A stretch of 64,000 nucleotides of DNA from Solidesulfovibrio alcoholivorans DSM 5433 (GTDB lineage Bacteria > Desulfobacterota > Desulfovibrionia > Desulfovibrionales > Desulfovibrionaceae), in the NCBI RefSeq assembly GCF_000702665.1, contig NZ_JNJA01000005.1:62001-126000 (forward strand). Direction: 5' to 3'. Position numbers and translations under genes: made by a program. Shown one piece after another: positions 26,305 through 35,921 of the stretch. Position 1 is the first letter of the stretch. Every line of letters begins with the position of its first letter. The notes under the pieces were generated by a model that saw only the letters and a program-made list of their open reading frames with translations, made no database searches and had not been told where the DNA came from.

Positions 26305-27487
26305 GGCCGGCCTCCTTGGCCGCGTCCGCGGCCGCCCGGTCGAGGAAGCTCTCGAGCATGCCCGACAGCCTGGCGTTGGGGAGCAGGAAGGCGTCGTGGC
26401 CCCATTTCGCCTCGATTTCGACGAAGCTCACGTCCAGGCCGTTTTTCTTCATGGCCTGCACCATGGCCCGGGACTGGTAGGTCGGGTAGAGCCAGTCCGA
26501 GGAGAACGAGGCCACGAGGAAGCGGCAACGCGCCTTGGCGAAGGCCGACACGGCCGAACCACCGCCGTGCGCGGCTTCCAGGTTGAAGTAGTCCGCGGCC
26601 TTGGTCACGTAGAGGAAGGAGTTGGCGTCGAAGCGGTCCACGAACTTCTGGCCCTGGTAGCGCAGGTAGGATTCCACCTGGAAATCGGCTTCCTCGAAAT
26701 TGAACGAGATCTCGCAACGGTCCTGGAGCCGGCGGTCGAACTTCTGGCGCATGGATTCGTCGGAGAGGTAGGTGATGTGCCCGATCATGCGCGCCACGGC
26801 CAGGCCGTGGCCGGGGTTCTCGCCGTCGTAGTAGTCGCCACATTGCCACTTGGGGTCGGCCATGATCGCCTGGCGCGCCACCTCGTTAAACGCGATGGCC
26901 AGTGCCGAGTGCTTGGTGGTGGTGGCCAGCGGCACGGCGGAGCGCACCATGTCCGGGTAGCGCACGGCCCATTCGAGGACCTGCATGCCGCCCATGGAGC
27001 CGCCGATGGCGCACAGGAGTTTTGCAACGCCCAGGTGCTCCACCAGACGCTTTTGCGCCCGCACCATGTCGCCGATGGTGATGACCGGGAAGGACAGCCC
27101 GTAGGGGCGGCCCGTGGCCGGGTCCACGGACGAGGGGCCGGTCGAGCCCATGCAGCCGCCGATGACGTTGGAGCAGATGACGTAGTAGCGCTCGGTGTCG
27201 ATGGGCTTGCCCGGGCCGATCATGAGGTCCCACCAGCCGGGCTTGGCGTCGGCTTTGTCGTAGTAACCGGCGGCGTGGGAGTCGCCGGTCAGGGCGTGCA
27301 GCACAAGCACGGCGTTGGATGCGGTTTCATTGAGCGTGCCGTAGGTCTCGTAGGCCAGGGTCACGGGGCCGAGCGTACGGCCCGATTCCACGGTCAGGAC
27401 GTCCGGCGGCGCGGCGAAGGTGAAAAACCGCTTTTCCACCCGTCCCACGCTCGTTCCGGTCTGCGCATGTTCCACGTATTCGCTCAT
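26294..27487 (-). CDS. metX: Homoserine O-acetyltransferase
   Basis: A 397-residue alpha/beta-hydrolase enzyme that acylates homoserine (acetyl, possibly succinyl, donor) in the first committed step of methionine synthesis. The catalytic triad is Ser164 in GGSMGGMQ, Asp in SSDWLYP (about 327) and His in KWGHDAFL (about 360). The oxyanion region is LHALTGDSH. ATG 27487 is chosen over a 13-residue extension because of the MSEYVEH start and the GAGGCAGCC in front. Forms the metXW pair with the next gene. Confidence 0.95.
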   Translation of the reverse strand: MSEYVEHAQTGTSVGRVEKRFFTFAAPPDVLTVESGRTLGPVTLAYETYGTLNETASNAVLVLHALTGDSHAAGYYDKADAKPGWWDLMIGPGKPIDTERYYVICSNVIGGCMGSTGPSSVDPATGRPYGLSFPVITIGDMVRAQKRLVEHLGVAKLLCAIGGSMGGMQVLEWAVRYPDMVRSAVPLATTTKHSALAIAFNEVARQAIMADPKWQCGDYYDGENPGHGLAVARMIGHITYLSDESMRQKFDRRLQDRCEISFNFEEADFQVESYLRYQGQKFVDRFDANSFLYVTKAADYFNLEAAHGGGSAVSAFAKARCRFLVASFSSDWLYPTYQSRAMVQAMKKNGLDVSFVEIEAKWGHDAFLLPNARLSGMLESFLDRAAADAAKEAGHAL

Positions 27488-27606
27488 GGCTGCCTCTGCC
27501 TGGTCTCCTACCAGGAAGGTGGGCAAAGCGCCAGCGAGGCGGGTGTTGCCCCCCGGCGGCCTTCGGGGGTATTGGGGGGAGAGAGCATCAGGAGGCTTAT
27601 CCGATC

Positions 27607-28578
27607 ATGTCCAAGCGACCACTGGCCGCCTTTCTTGCAGGCCTTGCCTTGTTCGTTGCCGGCGCATTGCCGGCGTCTGCCGCCGACCCGCAGAAAAAAC
27701 CCGAGGATTTCCGGGACGTCAAATGGGGTGCGCCGGCCGCGAGCGTGCCGGGGCTCACCCAGGCCGAACGCGACGGCGACATCGTCCATTACGAGAAAAA
27801 AGGCGAGAAAAAGGACCTCGGCGGCATGACCGTGCGTCATGTGACCTATTCCTTCTACAAGGACAAGTTCTACCACGCCGAGATCGACTATGAGGGCGCG
27901 GGCTCCGCCGCGGCCATGCAGCGCAGCCTCGAAGCCAAGTACGGCCCCCCGGACGCGGTGCGCGAGAAGAAGGACGCCTCCGGCCGGCCGTCCGAGGTCG
28001 CGGCCTGGAGCTGGCCCGGGTACGCCTTCATCGGCAACCGTCAGGCCAAGGACGGCTCCAGCGGCCGCGTGTTCTATTTCTACGCGCCCCTGACCGAAGT
28101 CTCGGCCAAGGAGCAGGGCATCGCCCCGGCTCCCGGCCAGGACAAGGCCAAGGCCGCCTCGCCCGCCGCCGGCGCGGGGGCGACCTGCAAGGTGAAAAGG
28201 GGCGACAGCCTCTCGCGTATCGCCAAGCGCTACGGCGTGACCGAGGAGGCCTTGTCCGCCGCCAACTCGGGGCTGACGGACAAGAACCTCAAGGCGGACG
28301 CGACCATCGCCTTGCCCCAGGGCGCGAACCAGGCCCCGGATACGGCCTGGGGCAGGCCTGCGGCCGCCCCGGCAGGGCCGTACAGCGAATACACGGTCAA
28401 GGAAGGCGACGTCCTCTCCCGCGTGGCCAACAGCCAGGGCGCGCGCACGCGCGACGTCATCGCCGCCAATCCCGGCATCGATCCCGACAACCTAAAGCCC
28501 GGCACGGTGCTCAAGATTCCTGGCCAGGCGAAGCAGCAGCAGGAGCCGGCCTCCGGCGCGCCCGACGCGGCGCAATGA
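27607..28578 (+). CDS. Exported protein with two LysM domains
   Basis: A 323-residue protein with a signal peptide (MSKRPLAAFLAGLALFVAGA, cut near SASA). A folded N-terminal region of about 130 residues is unassigned (FRDVKWGAPAASVPG ... WSWPGYAFIGN). Two LysM peptidoglycan-binding modules follow, CKVKRGDSLSRIAKRYGV (about 197) and YTVKEGDVLSRVANSQGA (about 261). The tail is Ala/Gln-rich. Probably cell-wall associated; no catalytic domain. AGGAGG lies 12 nt before the ATG. Confidence 0.8.
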   Translation: MSKRPLAAFLAGLALFVAGALPASAADPQKKPEDFRDVKWGAPAASVPGLTQAERDGDIVHYEKKGEKKDLGGMTVRHVTYSFYKDKFYHAEIDYEGAGSAAAMQRSLEAKYGPPDAVREKKDASGRPSEVAAWSWPGYAFIGNRQAKDGSSGRVFYFYAPLTEVSAKEQGIAPAPGQDKAKAASPAAGAGATCKVKRGDSLSRIAKRYGVTEEALSAANSGLTDKNLKADATIALPQGANQAPDTAWGRPAAAPAGPYSEYTVKEGDVLSRVANSQGARTRDVIAANPGIDPDNLKPGTVLKIPGQAKQQQEPASGAPDAAQ

Positions 28579-28606
28579 TGTAGGGATGAAGGCGGAGGGA
28601 AGAAAC

Positions 28607-28658
28607 GCCTCCGGCGGCCAGGAGGGGCGACTGCCCCTCCTGGACCTCCCGAAAGGGG
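28607..28658 (+). repeat. 3'-UTR hairpin repeat, copy 9
   Basis: Starts 28 nt after the LysM gene. Arms CCAGGAGGGGC / GCCCCTCCTGG around GACT, then CCTCCC-GAAA-GGGGGG. Confidence 0.85.
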
Positions 28659-28672
28659 GGAGAAGTACAGGA

Positions 28673-29770
28673 TCAGATGACGCGGGCGAGGCGGGGATTG
28701 GGGCGATAGCTCCGGCCGGTCTTGGCCAGGTCGATCCCGCCCACGCGCACGATGTCCGCCGTGGCCGCGAAGGAGCGGAAGAGCCCTCCGATGCCGAGGG
28801 ATTCGAACAGGCGGCCGTATTGCTTCTCGGCTTCCACGAACGCCTTGATCTTTTCCGGGTTGCCGAAGCCGCTCGACAGCACGATGCCCACATTTTCGAA
28901 GCCGGCGGCGTCGAGGGCGCGGCGCACGGCCAGCGTGCCGGCCACGGTGACACCCGTGCCGGTCCAGTAGGGCCGGCCGTCGGCGGGTGCACCGCCCTGG
29001 CCGATCATTTCGCCTGCCGTGTCCAGGCGCACGGCGGCGAGCTTTTCCCCCAAGGCCTGGGCCGTGTCCAGGGCGTCGTCGATCTCGTGGTTGAACGTAT
29101 CCACCAGTGCCACACGCGGGCAGGCCGCTTCCGTGTGGCGGTCGAAGGCGAGGGCGGCCTCGCGTGTGGCGTGCTCCCGGCCGCACGTGCCGGCAAAGGC
29201 CAGAACCAGCGCGTGGGGGATGGTGCCGACGCCCGCGGCAAGCCCTGCCGCGATGGCCCCGGCGTCCGTGGCGCAGGCGTCGAACCCGGCCTTAACGGCC
29301 GCGCGGCAAAAGGCCTCTTCGCTGCGCGGGTGCCAGTGGCGCGCGCCGAAATACATGAGCTGCTTGTCCGGCACGAGGGCGCGGATGGCCGCCGCCCGCG
29401 CCGCGACCGCGTCGGGGCCGGGCTCGGGCAGGCCGTTGGCAAGCGACGTGGCGGCGCTTATGATGCCGAGGTAGAGCGTCTCGTGCTCGATGAAATCGGT
29501 CAGCCGCCCTTCGATGTGCATGACCGGCTCGAGCGGCGCGTAGGGCGCGCCTTCGGGCAGGGAGTGGAGCGTGCCGCCGTGCGCGGCCAGGTCCGATGTG
29601 TCGCGAAGGAGTGCCGCGGCCTCGTCGATGCCGGCGAAGACGCCCGGGCCGTCCCGGAAAAAGACCTGCATGGTCACGACGGGATCGACGCCCTCGGCCT
29701 TTAAAATGTGCCGGGAACGCAGGAAGTATTTGTCCACGTGGGCGCGTAGCGCATCGGGGAGTTGCGGCAT
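28673..29770 (-). CDS. pncB: Nicotinate phosphoribosyltransferase
   Basis: A 365-residue enzyme of the NAD salvage pathway: nicotinate plus PRPP gives nicotinate mononucleotide. It is of the shorter type-II phosphoribosyltransferase form. Visible family signatures are EHETLYLGIISAATS, FGARHWHPRSEEAF (about residue 141), the Asp/Glu-rich VDTFNHEIDDAL and the phosphate loop SSGFGNPEKI. It is convergent with the LysM gene, and repeat copy 9 lies between them. No strong ribosome site precedes ATG 29770. Confidence 0.9.
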   Translation of the reverse strand: MPQLPDALRAHVDKYFLRSRHILKAEGVDPVVTMQVFFRDGPGVFAGIDEAAALLRDTSDLAAHGGTLHSLPEGAPYAPLEPVMHIEGRLTDFIEHETLYLGIISAATSLANGLPEPGPDAVAARAAAIRALVPDKQLMYFGARHWHPRSEEAFCRAAVKAGFDACATDAGAIAAGLAAGVGTIPHALVLAFAGTCGREHATREAALAFDRHTEAACPRVALVDTFNHEIDDALDTAQALGEKLAAVRLDTAGEMIGQGGAPADGRPYWTGTGVTVAGTLAVRRALDAAGFENVGIVLSSGFGNPEKIKAFVEAEKQYGRLFESLGIGGLFRSFAATADIVRVGGIDLAKTGRSYRPNPRLARVI

Positions 29771-29905
29771 GGGGGCGTTGGTATCATCGGCGGCCCCGGC
29801 TCACAAGCGCACACGCGGCATTTCCCCCTCGTGCCGGAAGCAGGAAACGTGTTCCTCGCGGGAGGGGCGCGCAACGAAACGCCCGTCGCACCAGGAGAGC
29901 GCCCC

Positions 29906-31129
29906 ATGACGCCCCGTTTGTTCCGCAATGTATGGCTTGTTTTCCTGCTGGCGTTCGCCCTGCTGTCGCCGCTTCGCGCCCCGGCCGGGCAGGCGGATGC
30001 GGCCATGGCCGGGCGCGTCCGCGCGGTGGTTGCGCGCGCGGTGGCCGAAGGGCGCATCGTCGGGGCCGTGGTCGTCGTCGGCCGGGACGGCAAGGTGCTG
30101 TGCCGCGAGGCTTTCGGCATGGCGGACAGGGAAGCGGGCGTGCCCATGCGCGTGGACACGCTTTTTCGCCTGGCCTCCATGAGCAAACCGCTCGTGAGCG
30201 CGACGGCCTTGGCCCTGGCCGATGCCGGCGCGCTCTCCCTGGACGATCCCGTGACGCGCTGGCTGCCGTATTTCACGCCGCGCCTGCCGGATGGCGCGCC
30301 GGCCGTCGTCACCGTGCGCCAGTTGCTCACCCATACCGCCGGGCTTTCCTACGGCTTTTACGATCCTCCGGACGGCGCGCTGGTCCGGGCCGGGGTGTCC
30401 GACGGCCTGGACCGGCCCGGCATAAGCCTTGCGGAAAACCTGCGCCGCCTGGCCGGCGTGCCGTTGGCCTTCGCGCCGGGGACATCCTGGCGTTATTCCC
30501 TGGCCATCGACGTGCTCGGCGCGGTGGTGGAAAAAGCCTCGGACCTGGCGCTGCCCGAGGCCGTGGCAAAGTTCGTGACCGGGCCGCTTGGCATGCGCGA
30601 CACGACGTTCGTGGTCGCGGACGCGGCAAGGCTGGCCACGCCCTACGTTCACGGCAAACAGCCCCTGCACCGCATGGCCGACCCGGAAGTCCTGCCGACG
30701 GGCGGGGCGGGCATCCGCTTTTCACCCGCGCGGGCCACGGACGCCGCGGCCTATCCCTCGGGCGGGGCCGGCATGTCCGGCACGGCGGACGATTACTATG
30801 CGTTCCTGGAAGCGGTGCGCCGCGAAGGAGGGGGCATGCTGCGCCCGGAAACCGCCCGGGCGATGACCACGGACCAGCTCGGCGGCCTGCCCGTGGGGCT
30901 CGTGGACAAGGGACGCACGTTCGGCTTCGGCGGGGCGGTGCTCGTGGACCCGGCCCAGGCGGGGTTTCCGGGCAAGGCCGGGACCTGGAGTTGGGGCGGC
31001 GTCTACGGCACGCATTTTTTCATGGACCGGGCCTCGGGCCTGTCCGTGGTCGTTTTGACCAACACCACCACGGACGGCCTGTCCGGCGCGTTCCCGGCGC
31101 AAATCGCCCAGGCCGTCTACGGCGAATAA
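29906..31129 (+). CDS. Exported serine hydrolase (beta-lactamase/S12 family)
   Basis: A 407-residue protein with a signal peptide (FRNVWLVFLLAFALLSPLRA). ATG 29906 has AGGAGA 8 nt upstream; the longer in-frame reading is rejected. S12/class C motifs are SMSKP (nucleophile Ser and Lys, about residue 92), the WRYSLAIDVLG tyrosine motif (YSL where YSN is usual) and LLTHTAGLSYG. This is the fold of class C beta-lactamases, esterases and DD-peptidases. Specificity cannot be read off, and antibiotic resistance should not be assumed. Confidence 0.85.
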   Translation: MTPRLFRNVWLVFLLAFALLSPLRAPAGQADAAMAGRVRAVVARAVAEGRIVGAVVVVGRDGKVLCREAFGMADREAGVPMRVDTLFRLASMSKPLVSATALALADAGALSLDDPVTRWLPYFTPRLPDGAPAVVTVRQLLTHTAGLSYGFYDPPDGALVRAGVSDGLDRPGISLAENLRRLAGVPLAFAPGTSWRYSLAIDVLGAVVEKASDLALPEAVAKFVTGPLGMRDTTFVVADAARLATPYVHGKQPLHRMADPEVLPTGGAGIRFSPARATDAAAYPSGGAGMSGTADDYYAFLEAVRREGGGMLRPETARAMTTDQLGGLPVGLVDKGRTFGFGGAVLVDPAQAGFPGKAGTWSWGGVYGTHFFMDRASGLSVVVLTNTTTDGLSGAFPAQIAQAVYGE

Positions 31130-31141
31130 CGCCTCTCCCCC

Positions 31142-31189
31142 TTTCGGGAGGTCCAGGAGGGGCAGCCGCCCCTCCTGGACGCCGGAGGC
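31142..31189 (-). repeat. 3'-UTR hairpin repeat, copy 10
   Basis: In a convergent gap; it follows the Tim44-like gene's stop by 41 nt in that gene's orientation. GTCC/GGAC-extended stem and a CTCCC-GAAA-GGGGG mini-hairpin. Confidence 0.85.
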
Positions 31190-31230
31190 CTCTTCCTCTG
31201 CAATTCTTCTTCTCTTTCTCTAATTCCCCT

Positions 31231-32070
31231 TTATCCCAACTTCCCCGGACGCATGTCCGTAAGCAGCCAGTGCGACCCGGGCGCGCCGTCGTCGCGGCTG
31301 AAGACCCAGCGCTCGCGGCGGTCGGTATTGTGGGGCGCGTTTTCCTCGTGGATCAGCACGTCGTAGTCCACGGTCATGACGGTGTGGCCGGTTTCCTGGC
31401 GCTTGTCCGCGATGTGCGCCTCGACGATGAGGATATCGGGCTCGGGCGGGGGCGAAAGCGGCAGGCGCTGGCGCAGGCCGGCCAGGAGTTCGGGTGCGAC
31501 GAAGCCGGCGAGGTCGTCGAAATCGCGCTTGGCCATGGACTGGCGGATGCGCGGATAGGCGAGCTTGGCCCCGGCCAGGAACTCGTCGTCCGAGCCCGGC
31601 GCGGCCGGCGGCGTGCCCGGCGCGGGCGCGGGGTCGCCGCCGGGTTTGGTTTGCAGGTAGGACCACATGGCCGCGGCGTTGGAATACATGTCCGGCTTGG
31701 CGCGCGGGGTCGCGGCGTCGCCCCGGTCGTCGGGGGCCGGGTCGCGCGTATACGGGGCCGCGTCGCGTCCGCCCGCGCCGGCGTTGTTGCCGCCTCCGGC
31801 GGCATTGCCGCCGCCGGGGCGTTGCCGCCCCAGGATGGCGCGCAGCACCAGGAAGATGACGAGCCCGAGCACGACGAGGTCGATGACGCGGGGGCCGGTG
31901 AAGGGATCGCCGCGGAAAACGCTGCCGAGCAGACCGCCTGTGAGCGCGTCGGCCCGCGCGGGCAGGGGAAGAAGCGGCACGGTGGCCAGGGCGGCCGCGG
32001 CCGCAAGCAGCCGCCTGGGGCCGCGGCGCAGGCGCGGCGCGGCGGTTGTGGCGAGGGGGTGTCTTTTCAT
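31231..32070 (-). CDS. Tim44-like domain membrane protein
   Basis: A 279-residue protein: a signal-like N-terminus (RRLLAAAAALATVPLLPL), a single membrane helix (VIDLVVLGLVIFLVLRAIL, about residues 63-81), a Gly/Ala/Asp-rich linker, and a C-terminal Tim44/TIM44-like alpha+beta domain (about 155-275, DDEFLAGAKLAYPRIRQSMA ... ERWVFSRDDGAPGSHWLLTD). In bacteria such proteins are membrane anchored with unknown function. It is divergent from the sigma-54-driven chemoreceptor gene. Confidence 0.8.
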   Translation of the reverse strand: MKRHPLATTAAPRLRRGPRRLLAAAAALATVPLLPLPARADALTGGLLGSVFRGDPFTGPRVIDLVVLGLVIFLVLRAILGRQRPGGGNAAGGGNNAGAGGRDAAPYTRDPAPDDRGDAATPRAKPDMYSNAAAMWSYLQTKPGGDPAPAPGTPPAAPGSDDEFLAGAKLAYPRIRQSMAKRDFDDLAGFVAPELLAGLRQRLPLSPPPEPDILIVEAHIADKRQETGHTVMTVDYDVLIHEENAPHNTDRRERWVFSRDDGAPGSHWLLTDMRPGKLG

Positions 32071-32116
32071 AGCCCTAGCATGTGTCAAAGGGCGGAGGGC
32101 AAGTCAATGCGTACGG

Positions 32117-32143
32117 TTTGACGCATTGTAAAAAATCTTGACA
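32117..32143. promoter_or_regulatory. Putative upstream activator site, copy A
   Basis: A 27-bp sequence matching copy B at 38877 in 23 positions, with the core ACGCATTGTAAAAAAT then CTTGACA. The half sites TTTGAC and GTAAAA form a near-perfect dyad. It ends 62 nt before the -24 box at 32206. Confidence 0.6.
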
Positions 32144-32205
32144 GTACACGGAACGTGCAGTTGTGATTTTTGTGGCAAGTCAAACCGGTTACGGAAAATG
32201 ATTTT

Positions 32206-32221
32206 TGGCAGGCCGCTTGCA
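32206..32221 (+). promoter_or_regulatory. Sigma-54 promoter of the chemoreceptor gene
   Basis: TGGCAGGCCGCTTGCA matches the -24/-12 consensus (GG and GC spaced correctly). It predicts a start near 32233 and a leader of about 105 nt. Confidence 0.7.
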
Positions 32222-32337
32222 GCTTTGTCAGGTTACGCAATGGCGACGGCAGGCGGTTTTGCCACGGGCTGCGTCCGTGCGGCCCTCTTCTCTTCTGCGC
32301 CGCAGGAGAGCCGACCGGCCTTGCGAGGGGGGACCTC

Positions 32338-34347
32338 ATGAGCGTGCGGAACAAGTTGTATGTGCTGCTCGGCGTGTGCGTGCTGGGATTTCTGTGCTCG
32401 TTTGCGGCGGACCGCGTCGGCAAACACTACGCCGGCCACTACCGGCAACTCGAGGATCTGGCCGCCAACGCCTATCTCGAACTGCTCCAGGCGCGGCGCG
32501 AGGAGAAGAATTTCCTCATGCGCATGGACCCGGCCTATGTGGAACCGGCCCTGCGCCATGCCGACAAGGTCCGCGACGACGTCTCCCGCCTGGCTTCCCT
32601 GGATGGGGCCATGGCCGGCGAGGCCCGGGACGCCCTGGCCGTACTGTCCGTCTACCGCAAGGGCTTCGAGGAGCTCGTGACCAACGAGCGCGTCAAGGGC
32701 TTCGACGAGAACCAGGGGCTCATGCGCGACTTCGTCCACACCGCCCGCGACCTCGACGATAAATTCAAGCCCGTCACCGACAAGGATTTCCAGGTGGTGC
32801 TGCTCACCATCCGGCGTCACGAGAAGAACTGGCAGTTGCGCGACGAGGCCTCCTACGTGGAAAAGGTGGCCGCCTCGGTCAAGCGGTTGCAGGCCATGGT
32901 GGCTGCAAGCCCGGATATCGCCCCGGCGGACAAGAAGAGCTTCACGGACGTGCTCGACGCCTACCAGCGCAGCTTCAACGCCTATGTGGCGGCCACGGCC
33001 AAGGGCAAGAAGGTCGGCGAGGCCATGGTTGAAAGCGGCCGGGCGCTCATGCCGCGTTTCGAGAAGATCGGCGCGTTCTACGCCGCCCGCCGCGCCGAGG
33101 CGCAGGCCGCCGTGGAATGGGTGTTGCTTGCCGTGCAGATGGGCCTTGGCCTGGTCGTGCTTGCCGTCGTGCTATGGATCATCCGGGGCCTCACCCGGTC
33201 GCTCACGGCCCTGGGGGCCTATTCGCGCCAAGTGGCCTCGGGCGATCTGGATGCCAGGCCCTCGGGCCGGTTCGAGGCCGAATTCGCCGCGCTTCGCGAC
33301 GACATCACGGCCATGGTCGCCAACCTCAGGGAGAAGATGGAGCAGGTGGCCGAGAAGCAGACCGAGGCCGCGCGCCAGGCCAGGGCCGCCGAAGAAGCCA
33401 TGCGCGCGACCATGCGCAAGGAGGAGGAGCTCGCCGAGACGCTCGCCCGCATGCAGTCCATGGCGGACGCGGCCGCGGACATCGCGCGGCGGCTCTCCGG
33501 CGCGGCCCAGGAGCTCTCGGCCCAGACCGAGCAGGCCGCCTCGGGCGTGGAGCTCCAGCGTCGCCGCGTGGACGAGACGGCCAAGGCCATCGGCCAGATG
33601 AACTCCACCATCCTCGAGATCGCCTCCAGTGCCGGCGCGGCCGCGGACACCGCCGGCCAGACCCGTGACAACGCCGTCACCGGCGCGGACGTGGTCAAGC
33701 AGGCCGGCGCGTCCATGGAACGCGTCAACGGCATCGCCGCGTCGCTCAAATCCGACATGGCGAGCCTCGGCCAGGAGGCGCAATCCATCGGCCAGGTCGT
33801 GGGCGTCATCAACGACATCGCCGACCAGACGAACCTGCTCGCGCTCAACGCCGCCATCGAGGCGGCGCGGGCCGGCGAGGCCGGGCGGGGCTTCGCGGTC
33901 GTGGCCGACGAGGTGCGCAAGCTCGCGGAAAAGACCATGGTCGCCACCAAGGAGGTGGAGTCGCGCATCCGGGCGATCCAGGACGCGGCCGGCAGCAACA
34001 TCAAGAGCATGGACCAGGCCGTTTCCGCCGTGTCCGACGCCAACGCCCTGGCCGAGCGTTCGGGCGAGGCGATTCTGGCCATCGTCGGCCACGCCGACGC
34101 CACCAGCGGCCAGGTGCATTCCATCGCCGCCTCGGCCGAGGAGCAGTCCGCCGCCTCGGAGCAGATCAGCCGGGCGATCACCGAGATCAACGCGGTGGCC
34201 GACGACAACGTGGCCGGCGTGGAGGCGACGTCCCGCGCCGCCCATGCCCTGGCGGCCATGGCCGGGGAGCTCAAGGACCTCATCGCCAGCTGCGCGGCGG
34301 GCAACGCCGGATGCCGGGAAGGCGCGCCGCGCGCGCTGCGTGCCTAG
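32338..34347 (+). CDS. Methyl-accepting chemotaxis protein with HBM sensor domain
   Basis: A 669-residue transmembrane chemoreceptor. TM1 is at about residues 6-25 and TM2 at about 260-282. The long helical periplasmic region between shows the twin motifs of helical bimodular (HBM) sensors, [10 protein letters not shown] (about 58) and [10 protein letters not shown] (about 160); known HBM receptors sense small organic acids. A HAMP domain (about 283-335) and coiled coil follow. The signalling tip [20 protein letters not shown] (about 498-517) contacts CheA/CheW. No CheR-binding tail motif. ATG 32338 follows GAGGGGGGACCTC. The sigma-54 promoter ties it to the regulator at 37424. Confidence 0.93.
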   Translation: MSVRNKLYVLLGVCVLGFLCSFAADRVGKHYAGHYRQLEDLAANAYLELLQARREEKNFLMRMDPAYVEPALRHADKVRDDVSRLASLDGAMAGEARDALAVLSVYRKGFEELVTNERVKGFDENQGLMRDFVHTARDLDDKFKPVTDKDFQVVLLTIRRHEKNWQLRDEASYVEKVAASVKRLQAMVAASPDIAPADKKSFTDVLDAYQRSFNAYVAATAKGKKVGEAMVESGRALMPRFEKIGAFYAARRAEAQAAVEWVLLAVQMGLGLVVLAVVLWIIRGLTRSLTALGAYSRQVASGDLDARPSGRFEAEFAALRDDITAMVANLREKMEQVAEKQTEAARQARAAEEAMRATMRKEEELAETLARMQSMADAAADIARRLSGAAQELSAQTEQAASGVELQRRRVDETAKAIGQMNSTILEIASSAGAAADTAGQTRDNAVTGADVVKQAGASMERVNGIAASLKSDMASLGQEAQSIGQVVGVINDIADQTNLLALNAAIEAARAGEAGRGFAVVADEVRKLAEKTMVATKEVESRIRAIQDAAGSNIKSMDQAVSAVSDANALAERSGEAILAIVGHADATSGQVHSIAASAEEQSAASEQISRAITEINAVADDNVAGVEATSRAAHALAAMAGELKDLIASCAAGNAGCREGAPRALRA

Positions 34348-34399
34348 GCATCGCCACGGAAACTTGCGCCGGCGGTCTGCCACAGGCCGGAGACACAAC

Positions 34400-34436
34400 A
34401 GGGCCACAATGCATACTTCTTTTGGGGTGTGGCCCT
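34400..34436 (+). other. Hairpin in the leader of the peptide transporter gene
   Basis: AGGGCCACA (34400-34408) and TGTGGCCCT (34428-34436) form a perfect 9-bp stem with a 19-nt loop. A T-run at 34448-34452 is too far for a classical terminator. It could weaken read-through from the chemoreceptor gene or be a leader element. Confidence 0.35.
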
Positions 34437-34550
34437 TGAAGGACAGGCTTTTTGCTGGCATTTTTTCCGGGGAACGGGTGCGGAGCGTCGCCTGCGCAGG
34501 GTGGGGAACGGTCGCGACTGGCGCTTTCCCCGCAACGCCAGGGGGGGGAC

Positions 34551-35858
34551 ATGAAGGGACGACGCGGTCTGCTGGGCCATCCGCCGGGGCTTTACATCCT
34601 TTTTTTCACCGAAATGTGGGAGCGCTTCTCGTTTTACGGCATGCGCGCTTTGCTCGTGTTCTACATGACCAAGCATCTGCTCTTCGCCCAGCAGACCGCG
34701 TCCCACGTCTACGGCCTGTACGGCGGGCTGGTCTATTTCACGCCGCTTTTCGGCGGCTGGCTGGCCGACCGCCGCCTGGGGCCGCACCGTTGCGTGGTCA
34801 TCGGCGGCGCGGTCATGGCCGTGGGGCATTTTCTCATGGCCTTCGAAGCGCTTTTTCTCCCGGCCCTGGCCTTGCTGATCGTCGGCAACGGCCTGTTCAA
34901 ACCCAACATCTCGGCCCAGGTCGGCGCGCTCTACGCCCCAGGCGACGCCCGGCGCGACCGCGCCTTCAGCATCTTCTACGTGGGCATCAACCTCGGCGCG
35001 TTCCTGGCGCCCCTCGTGTGCGGTGCGCTCGGCGAGCTGTGGGGCTGGCATTACGGCTTCGGGGCCGCGGGCGTGGGCATGCTCGTCGGGCTTGCGATCT
35101 ATCTTTGCGGCCGCCGCTCGCTGCCCGCGTCCGCCGTTCCGGAACGGCGCTCGCGCGAAACCGGGCCCGCGGCGGCGGATCGCAGCCGCATCCTCGGCTT
35201 CGTCGCCGTCTGCCTGGCCGTGGTGGCGTTTTGGGCCGTGTACGAGCAGATGGGCAACACCATGGCGCTCTGGGTGGACAACGACACGGACCGGCGCATT
35301 TTCGGCTGGGAGATGCCGGCCACGTGGTTCCAGTCGTTTAACCCGTTTTTCATCTTCGCCCTGACCCCGCTCGTGACGAGCCTGTGGTCGCGCCAGGCCC
35401 GGCGTGGCCGCGAGCCGTCCTCTCCGGCCAAGATGGCGCTCGGGCTCGTGGTTTTAAGCGCCGCCTTCGCGCTGATGGTCCGCCCGGCCGCGCTCTACGC
35501 CGTGGACGGCACGCCGGTCAGCATGTTCTGGATCATCGGCTTCACGCTGCTCGTCACCCTGGGCGAACTCTACCTCTCCCCGGTCGGCCTGTCCCTGGCC
35601 ACCAAGATCGCGCCACCGGCCATGGTCTCCATGTTCATGGGCGTCTGGTTCCTGGCCCAGTTCTGCGGCAACCTCGGCGCGGGCCAGCTCGGCGGGCTGT
35701 GGGAGCGCATGCCACACGGGGCGTTTTTCACTCTCATGTCGGGCATCGCCCTGGTCGCGGCGCTGTGCCTCGTCGGGCTCCTGCGCCCCCTGGCCCGGGT
35801 GCTCCACGCCGCGGGAAATGCCGGCGAAGACGTTGCCACGGCCGCCGCGCCCCGGTAA
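34551..35858 (+). CDS. POT-family proton-coupled peptide transporter
   Basis: A 435-residue, about 12-14 helix transporter. The family signature EMWERFSFYGMR (residues 19-30, the ExxERFxYYG motif for proton coupling) is clear, and FKPNISAQVG and FSIFYVGINLGA are POT signature stretches. It imports di- or tripeptides with protons. The ATG 34551 follows a G-rich AGGGGGGGAC. It sits between a chemoreceptor and a two-component system; a shared ligand class is possible. Confidence 0.92.
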   Translation: MKGRRGLLGHPPGLYILFFTEMWERFSFYGMRALLVFYMTKHLLFAQQTASHVYGLYGGLVYFTPLFGGWLADRRLGPHRCVVIGGAVMAVGHFLMAFEALFLPALALLIVGNGLFKPNISAQVGALYAPGDARRDRAFSIFYVGINLGAFLAPLVCGALGELWGWHYGFGAAGVGMLVGLAIYLCGRRSLPASAVPERRSRETGPAAADRSRILGFVAVCLAVVAFWAVYEQMGNTMALWVDNDTDRRIFGWEMPATWFQSFNPFFIFALTPLVTSLWSRQARRGREPSSPAKMALGLVVLSAAFALMVRPAALYAVDGTPVSMFWIIGFTLLVTLGELYLSPVGLSLATKIAPPAMVSMFMGVWFLAQFCGNLGAGQLGGLWERMPHGAFFTLMSGIALVAALCLVGLLRPLARVLHAAGNAGEDVATAAAPR

Positions 35859-35921
35859 GAGGCTGTTGCGTCCGTGAACCGGCAGGGAGAAAACCGGCCG
35901 CAGGCGCAAGGTCCACCGCCC

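Noticed and set aside
27540-27600. GGCGGCC-containing hairpin between metX and the LysM gene as another family repeat
   Set aside because: It shares only CCGGCGGCC, lacks the paired arms and lies in a divergent 5' region, unlike all real copies.
27488-27606. SAM riboswitch upstream of metX
   Set aside because: The gap is only 119 nt, shared with a divergent gene, and shows no SAM-I or SAM-II pattern.
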